Assembly: GCA_021827405.1 (NCBI GenBank)
Contig: JAKAVY010000007.1
Location: 1 to 58,952 of the forward strand
Direction of reading: 5' to 3'
DNA: 58,952 nt
Origin: Thermoplasmata archaeon
GTDB lineage: Archaea; Thermoplasmatota; Thermoplasmata; Lutacidiplasmatales; UBA184
In this document: positions 8,289-16,187 of the stretch, in pieces
How the letters are laid out: every line of letters starts with the position of its first letter
How positions within the stretch are numbered: the stretch's first letter is position 1
Translations under genes and position numbers: made by a program
Notes under the pieces: generated by a model
Told to the model about the DNA's origin: nothing
Database searches by the model: none
The model's input: the letters and a program-made list of their open reading frames with translations, nothing else

Positions 8289-8627
8289 ATGGATCCGCTC
8301 TTTGGGAGCGAAACCCGAGCAAGGGTACTCGCGCAGCTGGCGACGACCCCTCGACCCCAGTCTGCGTACCGAATTGCCCGGACGGTAGGAGCGGAACCCA
8401 TTCAGGTCCTCAAGATCCTCAAGGAACTGGACGGCCTGACCCAGCGATCCCCGGAGGGATGGGTGCTCGCGAGCGCGTTACTTCGCGCCTTTCTCCGGGA
8501 TCGTTTGGCCCACGACGAAGCACGGATCCGCGAAGAGAAGGATGAGTTGCTCATTGAGTGCGGGATGAGACCCAGCCGGGGACATGAACGCGGAAGAGTT
8601 CGACAGGATCATCGCCTCGGCGCCTAG
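8289..8627 (+). CDS. winged-helix (ArsR/MarR-like) regulator, likely antitoxin-side of a pair
   Basis: The 112-residue product has residues 1-60 forming a winged helix: GSETRARVLAQLATTP, SAYRIARTVGAEPIQVLKILKELDGL as the recognition helix region, then a short wing. Residues 60-95 form a charged helix (DRLAHDEARIREEKDELL). The 3' end overlaps the next gene by 44 nt, so the last 14 residues are shared sequence in another frame and the two proteins are probably made together. Paired with a nucleotidyltransferase-fold partner, it is likely an autoregulating DNA-binding subunit, as in MNT/AbiE-type modules. The start is fixed by the TATA box 26 nt upstream. The specific family is not identified. 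Confidence 0.75.
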   Translation: MDPLFGSETRARVLAQLATTPRPQSAYRIARTVGAEPIQVLKILKELDGLTQRSPEGWVLASALLRAFLRDRLAHDEARIREEKDELLIECGMRPSRGHERGRVRQDHRLGA

Positions 8628-9132
8628 GCCCGAGGACCGCATCGCCTGGTTCGGCGCCCTTCTCACGAAGGAGTCCCGGGCCGAGGTGGAAATTGTCGGA
8701 GGTTCCGCCATCGAGATCTATCTCTCCTCGTCGGATTACATTTCTCAGGATGTGGACCTGGTGGGACGCAAGGAGCGAATCCCTCCGGTCCTTCGCCGTT
8801 GGAAGTTTCGACAACTGGAGGGGCGAAGTCATCGTGTGTACTGGTTCAAGGAGGCTATTGGACTGGTCGACATCGTGGGAGCGGGAGACCGTTCAGGCCT
8901 TCCCCCCCGCCGCCTCGAGACCCCCTACGGTCCGGTCCTCGTAAGCGCCGTGGAACCGCTCATGATTCGACGCTTGATCCGAGCACGTCGACAGCGATCC
9001 GACGAGTTCTTCGGACAGGCCGTCAGACTCGCGAAGCGAGGGAGGCTCGATTGGGAGTATCTCGAGACGATGGCAAGGTACGAACAAGTGGCCCCTCTGC
9101 TGAAACAGCTCCGTCACGCGGTCAAAAAGTAG
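8584..9132 (+). CDS. nucleotidyltransferase-superfamily protein, putative toxin of an HTH/NTase pair
   Basis: The 182-residue product carries the hallmark of the DNA polymerase-beta-like nucleotidyltransferase fold: EIVGGSAIEIY (G39-G40-S41) followed by the acidic pair SQDVDLVG (D56, D58). A third strand (LVDIVG, near residue 98) carries a possible third acidic residue. The C-terminal part is helical and basic (MIRRLIRARRQRSDEFF), typical of AbiEii or DUF6036-type proteins. Such enzymes add nucleotides to RNA or proteins as growth-arresting toxins; here the role is inferred only from the fold and from the 44-nt overlap with the winged-helix gene. It probably depends on the same promoter at 8259. 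Confidence 0.75.
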   Translation: MNAEEFDRIIASAPRPEDRIAWFGALLTKESRAEVEIVGGSAIEIYLSSSDYISQDVDLVGRKERIPPVLRRWKFRQLEGRSHRVYWFKEAIGLVDIVGAGDRSGLPPRRLETPYGPVLVSAVEPLMIRRLIRARRQRSDEFFGQAVRLAKRGRLDWEYLETMARYEQVAPLLKQLRHAVKK

Positions 9133-9263
9133 TGGCGGCCGGTGGGGAGCCGGCTGCGACAGCCCTCGACCGCGAACCATTCCTTCGCATCCTCCCCGCG
9201 GGTGGAACGCCGCGGTCGCTTGCCCTAGTGAGCGTGGGAGGGGGTATTCGAACTCCCGGTAGT

Positions 9264-9598
9264 TCAAATGGGGGCTCGGGGGGTCGCCTTCGAACTTCTC
9301 GCGCCCTCGCCAGAACCGGGCCCCAAGGTACCGAAGAGGCGCTTTTCCGCCCCGGGATAGGCACCAGGGGAGGGGGGAGACCCTTCAGAGGATCCGGGAT
9401 GGCGTGCCAGGGAAAGGTCCGTCCATCTTGGAAGAGCGACGGGACGTAGCCCTGGCCGCTCAGTCGCCGGAACTCCCTCCGGTAGTGGTACGGGGCATAG
9501 GCGCGCTGAAAGAGGATCCCCTTGAAGGCCAGCATGAGCTCGGCGGAGATACAATAGTGGCTGGGCGGGAGGCCATAGAGGCGGACGGGTTCGGACGT
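9264..9598 (-). pseudogene. broken GST-like (thioredoxin-fold N-terminal domain) gene
   Basis: Reading leftward from 9598, the frame encodes about 66 residues resembling a glutathione S-transferase N-terminal domain: VRLYGLPPSHYC (first strand with a potential redox Cys), LAFKGILFQRAYAPYH, GQGYVPSLFQDGRTFPW (cis-Pro region) and HAIPDPL. No usable start exists: the frame is closed by TAA at 9614-9616 and the first ATG (9535) falls inside the conserved part. After DPL the frame turns into Arg/Pro-rich sequence. A neighbouring frame continues with YPGAEKRLFGTL, suggesting a frameshift near 9390-9410. Expected length is about 200 residues. I read it as a decaying gene; a short functional fragment is less likely. 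Confidence 0.45.
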
Positions 9599-9616
9599 GC
9601 CCCCGCCAAGGGGTTA

Positions 9617-10663
9617 GGGGTTCGGGGCCTTTCCCTGACCTTTCAGACCCCGAGACCTCTTGGAGATCCGGGCCGCCTCCCAGGAAGCCTTGGGTCTCCC
9701 CGTCCTCAGGCAAGCCAAGGAGGGGGACCCGGACCGGGCCCCGTGGACCGCCTTCTCCTGCCGATTGGGGGGCCCGTGCTCCTTCTAGTCGTCTCCCCCG
9801 GTGGCCCCCCGGTCAGGGTGCCATTCCCCTCCCCCCGGCCCCTCCCGGAGGCGAGACATGTCGAGAGCTCAGAGAGAGCTGGGCTGTACCGGGAGGGGGG
9901 AGGAAAGGTCCCCAGCCTCAAGGGGTCCTTCGAGCTACGAGAAAGCAAACCGGAGCAGGGGTGCTCTAAAGGATGCATCGGGCACGAATCGTAATGAGTC
10001 CCGTGCGAAACGACTTATAGGGGGAAAACGTGTCTAATGACGTCGCACTATGGGTCCGATGCTAATGTAAGTGTGTGTAAGTGCGTATTAATTCCAGGCA
10101 TAGAGGACTGACGATCGCGCGGGATGGGGGGAAAGTGGGGAAGGGCGAATCCGAAGCGGAGAGCCCCCTGGATTCAGGGGGTCGGCCGTCCCTTCCTCCG
10201 CCCGCGTGTGCCGGACCCAGGTTCCTCCCCGGAGCCCCCTCTCCTGCGGGCTTGTCCGGCTCGGAGCACCGGCGGGAGGCCGCGTTGAGGTTAGAGGCCC
10301 GGTCATGGCCGGAAGGGGAGCGAACATTTCTGTCGATGCCCGGAACGGAGGTCGGCCTTGGGCCATCCGCTCCCTTAGCCCACGCCCTTCTGGTGGTCTC
10401 TGAAGCGCTTCCCATCGTTTTCGATGCCGTTCTTCCGATCGAAGGGCCCGGTCCCGGCCTCGCGCTCCCGGTGGGGAAGGCACGTCCCCCCCCGGGAAAC
10501 CGCGACGGTTGTAGGGCATCATTCCTTCTCGTCGATCGTCCACCGGATGGAGGGGCAGCACTCCTCGGGATAGGGTTGTCCGGGGCCGGTGTTCCAGAGA
10601 AGCATCCGTGCCAAGGCTGACCGTTAGGATGATCGAAGAGAGATAAGAACTGAGGGAACGGAA
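9617..10663. other. long intergenic region with one AT-rich promoter-like island
   Basis: About 1050 nt upstream of the sedolisin with no convincing protein gene. An island at about 10,000-10,110 is clearly richer in A and T than its surroundings and contains CGACTTATAG (10,011-10,020) followed by ATG 10,037. That ATG opens a 24-codon frame (MTSHYGSDANVSVCKC..., stop at 10,109-10,111). Spacing from the TATA-like element (about 21 nt) is slightly short. It may drive a small RNA or peptide, or be an old gene start. The 10,120-10,560 stretch on the minus strand has helix-like basic segments but no clear family. Confidence 0.4.
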
Positions 10664-13600
10664 ATGAGCGAAATGAAATCGGCCTGGATCAGCATACTGG
10701 TCGCGGCAATCATGATTGGGGGGGCCACCCTGGCCGTACTGCCCGGATCGGCCTTGGCCTCGCCGTCCCCGGCCCAGTCCTCCACGGCTCGCCTGGTCTC
10801 CGTCCAGGGGGCCAACACTCTCCCTGCCGTCGGAAGCAGTTCAAACAGTGTGACGGGGAGCAACGCTACCATTTCGGTCTTCCTGAACTTCAAATCGGGT
10901 ATCGGCCAGTACGCCAATGACGTGCAGACGGTGGGCAGTCAATTCTTCCGACAGTACCTGACCCCGGGACAGATCGGAAGTGTCTTTGGCGTCCCCACCC
11001 AGACCTACGATCAGGTCGCGTCCTACTTCCAATCCTTCGGCCTCACCGTGCAGACCTACCCGGATCAGTTGAACCTGAATCTCCTCGGGACCCCGCTCCA
11101 GATGGAGCAGGCCTTCCACACCACCCTCCAGGCAGAGCCGCTTCAGGCGCCCGGGGGAAATGCCACCACGGTCTTCGTTAACACCGCCCCTTTGCTCCTG
11201 CCGAACTACATCAGCCAGCTCGTGAGCGGTGTCGCCGGCCTGGACGGGGCCCTGGTCCCTAACCAGATCGTGCAATACGGGGCCAATGTCACGGCCCTTG
11301 CCGCTAACGATTCCTTGAACGCGCTATCGAACTCCCCGGCCATCAGCAACCGGGCCGCGCTCAACATCAGCTACGGAAATTTCACCTGGGCTCCACTAGG
11401 CGGGGTCTTTGGGAACTTCCAGTTCCTCTTCCCAGGGACTCTCCCCTATGTGGTCGGAGCGAACAACCTTTGGAGCGGTTTGGACACCATCGCGAGCGAA
11501 CCGGACCAGGGCCAGGGGATCACCATCGCCGTCACCGAGGTGGGGTGCGTGCCACAGGGGGTGATCACCACCTTCGGCCAGCAGGTCTTCAGTGACGAAC
11601 CGCAGGTGACCGCCCGGTTGACCCAGATCGGGGTGAACATCCCCAACTTCCGTTCCTGCGTGAACGATGGGTTTGCGTGGGGCTGGACGACGGAGACAGA
11701 GCTGGACATCGAGTACATCGCCGCGATGGCGCCCCAGGCCCACATCGTCCTGGTCGCGACCTCCAATGACCAGCTTGCCGGTTTCGACCCCGCCTACGCA
11801 GCCATCACGAACTACCTGAGCACTGGCTCGTCCTGCCAACTCCCCTCCTACATCCAGGTCTTTACGGGACCGCAGGCGGGATCCTGTTCCATCAGCATCA
11901 CTAGCAATTCTCATGGGTTCTATTCCACCCAGACCGCGTTCTCTGCCTCTCCCTTTGACGTCTTGGTCCAAGAGAATCTGGTCAGTGAGATGTCCGCTCA
12001 CGGGGTCACCGAGTTCTTTGCTACCGGGGACGGGGCTGGGACCGACGGCGGATCGATCCTCCAGACGGGAAGGCCCAGCGAGGTCCCGAATGTGGTCTCG
12101 GTGGGGGGGGGACAGATCACCACCTCGTTCGGGGGCAATCCCTTTCCCATGACCGGGGTCCTTACCCACTTGGACGGGCTCACCATGGAGGTGGCCCCGG
12201 CCCAAGGGATCTACAGCTACACCTATTGGGACTGCGGGGGCCAATGCGGGGGTAGCTACGGCTCCTCCACCTTCTGGCAACAGCCGTGGTGGCAGAACGG
12301 GTTGGACGTCTACAGTTCCGGCACCGAGATCGAACCGGTGGTCTCGAACGTGGCGTCCTTCAACCTCACGGTATGGGATGGCAGCGGTTGGATCCTTTTG
12401 ATCGGGGGAACTTCCTTCGCGACTCCGATCACCGCGGGAGAGTGGGCCCTGGTGGAGGAGCAAGCGGTGGTGGCCGGTCTCTCCCCCTTCATGGGGAACA
12501 TCAACCCTCTCATCTATGCTCTGCACAACGCCCAGGAGGCCGGCGCCCTCTCCCAGAACGCCTTCTCCCCGATGACGAACATCGGGAGAGGCTGGGACTG
12601 GGGCCCCGCGGACTCCTATGACTGGGCGCAGTTCAACACCTCCCAGCTCTACCCTCAGGATCAGAACTTGCCGTGGTGGTTCCCCACCCTGTTCAACCCG
12701 GCAGGGGTGGGCTTTTCCTACCTCGGGGGATTCGGGGTCCCCCTCGTTACCGTGGTGACGGAGGAAGCGATCGGGCAGTTGGCGAAGAACTCGTTACTGG
12801 TCCCTTCCCTCGCGGTGCTGGAGCAGACGTCCGGAGGATTGGAACCGGTGACCACGCTCACGGCCGGGCAGGAGTACCACTTCTCCGTCCTGACCTCGAG
12901 TGGAGCTCCCGCAGATTACGTGACCGTCACGGCCTACAGTGGCGGGACCGGGGTGAACGTGTACGGGGGGGGCACCCGGACGGTCATCTCCACGTCCGAT
13001 GGGGAATTCAACTACACTCCGGTCTACGCCCCCCAGGGGATCAACGCCAACGCCACCGAGTATGGTTACTTCCTGGTGAACGTCACGGGCTTCCCCTCCA
13101 TCTCCGCGGAGCGCGCGTTCCAGCAGTTCGCGGTGGCGGAACCCCCCGCCTCGGGGACCCTGACGCTGGGAGTGGAGACCCCGTACGGGCTGCAAACGTC
13201 GATGGCCGAAGTGACGGCGTTCAATGACCTCAACCTCCAGGACACGTACACCTTGGGCCAGTTGGGGGTGGTGGAGCTCGACGGGGTCCCGGTGACGAAC
13301 GCCTTGGTCCAGCAGGTGGCGATCAACATCAGCTACATCGTGTATTCTGGCGACCCCTTCGTCTTCCCTTCCCAGTTCGCCTCTGGGATCACCATCGGCC
13401 AATACCTGACCGATACGGCGGGGCAGTTCTACTATTGGACCAATGCCCTCAACTCCGCGAACAACGGTCCGGTCTCCACGCAGGTCTTTGAACTCCAGGC
13501 CACCTACGACGGCCTCACTTCGAACGCGGTGATCGTGTACGTGGAGCCCCAGGCAGGGTTCTTCACGGACAATTTGAACCTGAACCCGACGGGCACCGCC

Positions 13601-14857
13601 TTGGTGGGGAACGTGTCGTTCCACGACATGAAGTACCTCAACTCCCTGAACGTGAGCATCGGCAGCTCCCCGGGACAGTACTTCACTGAGACCTTCCTCC
13701 CCAACACCACGTTCGAGGGGACCGTCGCGGTGGACCTCACCCCGCTCCCGCCGGGTCCGGTGATCGTCACCCTCACGGCAGAGGGGCAGAACACGATCCA
13801 CCTCCCGTACTCGTTCTACCTCACCTCTGCCGGTAGCTCCGCTTACGGGAATCCCATCATCTGGACAGACCCCATGGCCTATCTTCCCTCGACCTTGGTC
13901 GGTCCTAGCGGGGTGGTCTCTGGGAACCAATCGTTCACCTTCCAGGGGACGCCCTTGCAAGGCGCGAGCGCCGTGCTCCAACTGGTCTCTCCGGAAGGGG
14001 TCACGGTTCTCGAGTCCGGGTGGTCGGGAAGCTATACTCTGAACACTGCCTCCCTCCAGGACGGGTGGTACAGCGTCCAATACGTGGAGTCCTCCGATGG
14101 CGCACAGACCGTCCAGACGGTCACCTTCTACAGCGACAACCAGCAGGCCGCCTCGAACCAGCTCATTGCCACGCTCAACGGGGAACTGGCCTCGGACCAA
14201 TCCCAGATCAGTTCGCTGGAGTCCCAGTTGAAGGGGGACGCTGCCTCCATCAACACCCTGCAACAGGAGGTGAGTTCGCTCGAATCTAGCCTCGCCACCG
14301 CCCGGGCCGCAGTCCAGGGACTGCAGACGGAGGTGACCCAACTCACGGGTCAGGTCTCCAGTCTGGAGACCCAGGCCGCCTCGTTACAGGCCCAGATCGC
14401 GGCCCTCCAGCAGGAGCTCTCCGGCTCCCAGAACGGGAACACAGCGCTGGAGGCGGAGCTCCAATCGGCGCAGACCGAACTCTCCCTGGACAACCAGACC
14501 ATCGCCAGCGTGAACGGCCAGCTCTCCTCGGACCGGGGCACGCTCCAGAGCGACCAACAGATGATCTCCTCACAGAGCGCGACCATCACGCAGCTCCAGG
14601 CCGAATTGAGCGGCAGGTCGGCCGGCGCCCCGGCCCCGGCGTACTCCGGGAACGGTGGAATGCTTCCCTGGTTGCTCATAGGGGTGGCCCTCTTCGCCGG
14701 CCTGTTGGCTGGGGTGGCGATCGGTCGGAGGCGGAAGCCTTCCGACGGGCGAAGTGCCGGGGCCGTGGAGGGACCGGCCACGACAGGGACGGAGGCCGGG
14801 GGCTCCCCAGACCCTGCCGTCTCGGCCTCCGATCGGCCCTTCAAGGAGGAGCGATAG
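10664..14857 (+). CDS. S53 sedolisin-family peptidase, secreted and membrane-anchored with coiled-coil stalk
   Basis: The 1397-residue protein has a signal peptide at residues 1-35 (ILVAAIMIGGATLAVLPGSALA). A pro-kumamolisin activation domain spans about 60-200. The S53 catalytic domain is at about 250-650, with Glu344-x3-Asp348 (ETELD), oxyanion Asp456 (ATGDGA) and nucleophile Ser584 in GGTSFATP. These are the Ser-Glu-Asp triad residues of acid-active serine-carboxyl endopeptidases. Beta-sandwich domains rich in N-x-S/T sequons follow to about 1160. A long Gln/Ser/Leu heptad coiled coil spans about 1160-1317, then a TM helix at about 1332-1353 and a basic tail. A GAGGGA element lies 7 nt before ATG 10,664. 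Family members are about 550 residues; the stalk and anchor are additions. It is probably an extracellular protein-degrading enzyme of an acidophile. Confidence 0.93.
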   Translation: MSEMKSAWISILVAAIMIGGATLAVLPGSALASPSPAQSSTARLVSVQGANTLPAVGSSSNSVTGSNATISVFLNFKSGIGQYANDVQTVGSQFFRQYLTPGQIGSVFGVPTQTYDQVASYFQSFGLTVQTYPDQLNLNLLGTPLQMEQAFHTTLQAEPLQAPGGNATTVFVNTAPLLLPNYISQLVSGVAGLDGALVPNQIVQYGANVTALAANDSLNALSNSPAISNRAALNISYGNFTWAPLGGVFGNFQFLFPGTLPYVVGANNLWSGLDTIASEPDQGQGITIAVTEVGCVPQGVITTFGQQVFSDEPQVTARLTQIGVNIPNFRSCVNDGFAWGWTTETELDIEYIAAMAPQAHIVLVATSNDQLAGFDPAYAAITNYLSTGSSCQLPSYIQVFTGPQAGSCSISITSNSHGFYSTQTAFSASPFDVLVQENLVSEMSAHGVTEFFATGDGAGTDGGSILQTGRPSEVPNVVSVGGGQITTSFGGNPFPMTGVLTHLDGLTMEVAPAQGIYSYTYWDCGGQCGGSYGSSTFWQQPWWQNGLDVYSSGTEIEPVVSNVASFNLTVWDGSGWILLIGGTSFATPITAGEWALVEEQAVVAGLSPFMGNINPLIYALHNAQEAGALSQNAFSPMTNIGRGWDWGPADSYDWAQFNTSQLYPQDQNLPWWFPTLFNPAGVGFSYLGGFGVPLVTVVTEEAIGQLAKNSLLVPSLAVLEQTSGGLEPVTTLTAGQEYHFSVLTSSGAPADYVTVTAYSGGTGVNVYGGGTRTVISTSDGEFNYTPVYAPQGINANATEYGYFLVNVTGFPSISAERAFQQFAVAEPPASGTLTLGVETPYGLQTSMAEVTAFNDLNLQDTYTLGQLGVVELDGVPVTNALVQQVAINISYIVYSGDPFVFPSQFASGITIGQYLTDTAGQFYYWTNALNSANNGPVSTQVFELQATYDGLTSNAVIVYVEPQAGFFTDNLNLNPTGTALVGNVSFHDMKYLNSLNVSIGSSPGQYFTETFLPNTTFEGTVAVDLTPLPPGPVIVTLTAEGQNTIHLPYSFYLTSAGSSAYGNPIIWTDPMAYLPSTLVGPSGVVSGNQSFTFQGTPLQGASAVLQLVSPEGVTVLESGWSGSYTLNTASLQDGWYSVQYVESSDGAQTVQTVTFYSDNQQAASNQLIATLNGELASDQSQISSLESQLKGDAASINTLQQEVSSLESSLATARAAVQGLQTEVTQLTGQVSSLETQAASLQAQIAALQQELSGSQNGNTALEAELQSAQTELSLDNQTIASVNGQLSSDRGTLQSDQQMISSQSATITQLQAELSGRSAGAPAPAYSGNGGMLPWLLIGVALFAGLLAGVAIGRRRKPSDGRSAGAVEGPATTGTEAGGSPDPAVSASDRPFKEER

Positions 14858-14889
14858 AGGGCACCGGCTCAACCGCGATCTCCCGTCGA

Positions 14890-14912
14890 CCCAGGGCCCC
14901 ACGTGCCCTGGG
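14890..14912. terminator. hairpin downstream of the sedolisin gene
   Basis: CCCAGGGC and GCCCTGGG form a perfect 8-bp stem around a 7-nt loop, starting 33 nt after the sedolisin stop and before the IS remnant. It could be a transcription terminator or mark the end of the IS element. Confidence 0.4.
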
Positions 14913-14930
14913 CCGCAGAGAGCGAAGGGG

Positions 14931-15536
14931 CTAACGGGAGAGGAGGGGCGGTCGCCATGACGTGCGCCCTTCTGTTTCGTACACCTGAGCGAGGGGTCTG
15001 AGGAGGGGCGCTCGGCCTCCCTTCGGAAAGTGCGCCAAGGCGGCGCTCCCCACCAACGAGAAGGCCTCTGCCGTTCCGCAGGAGCACAGCAGTTCGTGCC
15101 CCACCATCTCTCGCGCGCAGGCCTCCAGGACCACCATCATCGGGACCGGGCCGAGGCCGGTGGTGCCGACGTAGGTGAGGTCGGCGTACCCCCTCTGGTC
15201 CGGCTCGAGCGGGCTCAAGTTCCCGGTCTCCGGTAGGTGCGGTCGAGGGAAGTGGACCTCCTTCTGCAAGCCCTCCTCCTTCAGGGTCCGTCGCACACGC
15301 GGGCGGTCCATGAGCATCCCTTCCTGGCAACGAAGGACCGACCAGACCCGACGGTACCCGAAGCTCGGATGAGCGAGCGCCACGCGGCGAACGTGCCCCC
15401 GAGCACGGGGCTCATCGGCCTGGAGGCGCCGGTGAGGGTGGGCTCGGGGCCGGTAGTAGAGGATGGCTCGGGCCACGTGGAAGGTGCGGGCCAACGTGGT
15501 CGGGCGGATCTCCCCCTCGTTCGAGAGACGCCTCAC
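14931..15536 (-). pseudogene. IS3 transposase orfB, truncated
   Basis: The 201-residue frame opens with a GTG preceded by GGGGGAG. It contains the HTH_21 region (HPSFGYRRVWSVLRCQEG, VRRTLKEEGLQ) and the first catalytic Asp of the DDE domain in YADLTYVG. The position of the second Asp reads VVLEACAREMVG, so Asp is replaced by Glu. The frame then ends after unrelated Pro/Arg-rich sequence, without the expected HSD motif and final Glu. A complete OrfB is about 280 residues. It is inactive as a DDE transposase. Confidence 0.8.
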
Positions 15537-15846
15537 GAGCTCCCCCGTCGTTCTTCCCCAGGGGGTGTCCCACCAGGGTCTCCAGGAGACGGTCGTTGAT
15601 CAGGGCGTACTCGGCCACGAGCTTATTCAGACGAGCGTTCTCGTGACGGAGGGCGGTCCCGGCGGCACCGGGGGTGGTCTTCAGCCCCTGCTTCATCCCG
15701 GCGAGGGCCTTGGACTTCCCCTCGGAGTACGCGGTGGAACTGATGCCGCGACGACGGTAGACCTCGGAGATGTTGGCCCGAGGTGACATCCCTTCGGGCA
15801 CGATCTGCGACTTCTCCTCGGCGCTCCAAGACCTGTGCGTGGTCAC
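15412..15846 (-). pseudogene. IS3 transposase orfA, degenerate
   Basis: The frame starts at GTG 15,846 with an HTH_Tnp_1 domain (WSAEEKSQIVPEG, ISEVYRRRGIS) and a leucine-zipper-like helix (RHENARLNKLVAEYALINDRLLETL), as in IS911/IS3 OrfA. The normally invariant Trp after the recognition helix is lost (YSEGKSKALAG). Beyond about residue 105 the frame only shadows orfB. A GATAAAAC element at 15,866-15,873 lies about 24 nt upstream of the GTG. Confidence 0.7.
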
Positions 15847-16153
15847 GTCCGCTCCCGGATCCGGTGTTTTATCGGCGGGGTGAGGTGTGCCACCGTGCCC
15901 CCCCCTGGGGCTCGCGCCCTTCGGGCGCTCGCCCTTCCCCCTGGCGGTCGTCCTCTCGGTTCCCTTCCCTGACCCCCAACCACGCAGGTGTACAAATCTT
16001 ACGGGGTGCGCGTAACCATAACGGTAACTACTGTCTATAACGGAGATAACTACGCAATGCACCTCTCTCCTCGGGAGCCGACCCCCTGCGGGGAAGGTCG
16101 GGGGCCCCTCCACCCTTGGAACGGCCAAGGACCGAGTGGGGGCCCCCCAGAGA
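15847..16153. other. intergenic region with AT-rich core
   Basis: About 300 nt. The stretch 15,985-16,060 is AT-rich (GTAACCATAACGGTAACTACTG and repeats of ATAAC) and probably belongs to the pre-insertion sequence. A plus frame from GTG 15,988 (MYKSYGVRVTITVTTVYN) runs into GC-rich sequence and overlaps the next promoter; I do not regard it as a gene. Confidence 0.4.
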
Positions 16154-16165
16154 GATATGTATTAG
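16154..16165 (+). promoter_or_regulatory. TATA box for the beta-helix surface protein
   Basis: GATATGTATTAG centred 28 nt upstream of ATG 16,188. It excludes the longer frame starting at 16,116. Confidence 0.55.
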
Positions 16166-16187
16166 TGCGGGGCTCCGTAACTTTTCG

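Larger units (their letters stand above)
14931..15846 (-). mobile_element. degenerate IS3-family insertion element (orfA + truncated orfB)
   Basis: Two overlapping frames show the IS3 layout: an HTH orfA (15,412-15,846) and an orfB (14,931-15,536) with the HTH_21 and start of the rve integrase domain. orfB ends before the last catalytic Glu and its second catalytic Asp is replaced by Glu, so the element cannot move. orfB lies in the +1 frame relative to orfA, whereas IS3 elements usually use -1 frameshifting. I found no clear terminal inverted repeats or target-site duplication. Confidence 0.8.

Noticed and set aside
9238-9280. TTCGAAC/TTCAAAT sequences resembling a tRNA T-loop
   Set aside because: The flanking five-base arms do not pair, and no anticodon or acceptor arm can be built on either strand.
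10088-10561. Minus frame with basic helices resembling a transposase fragment (RSEERHRKRWEAL)
   Set aside because: No recognisable DDE or HUH motif, no second conserved block and no promoter; composition matches GC-rich shadow frames.
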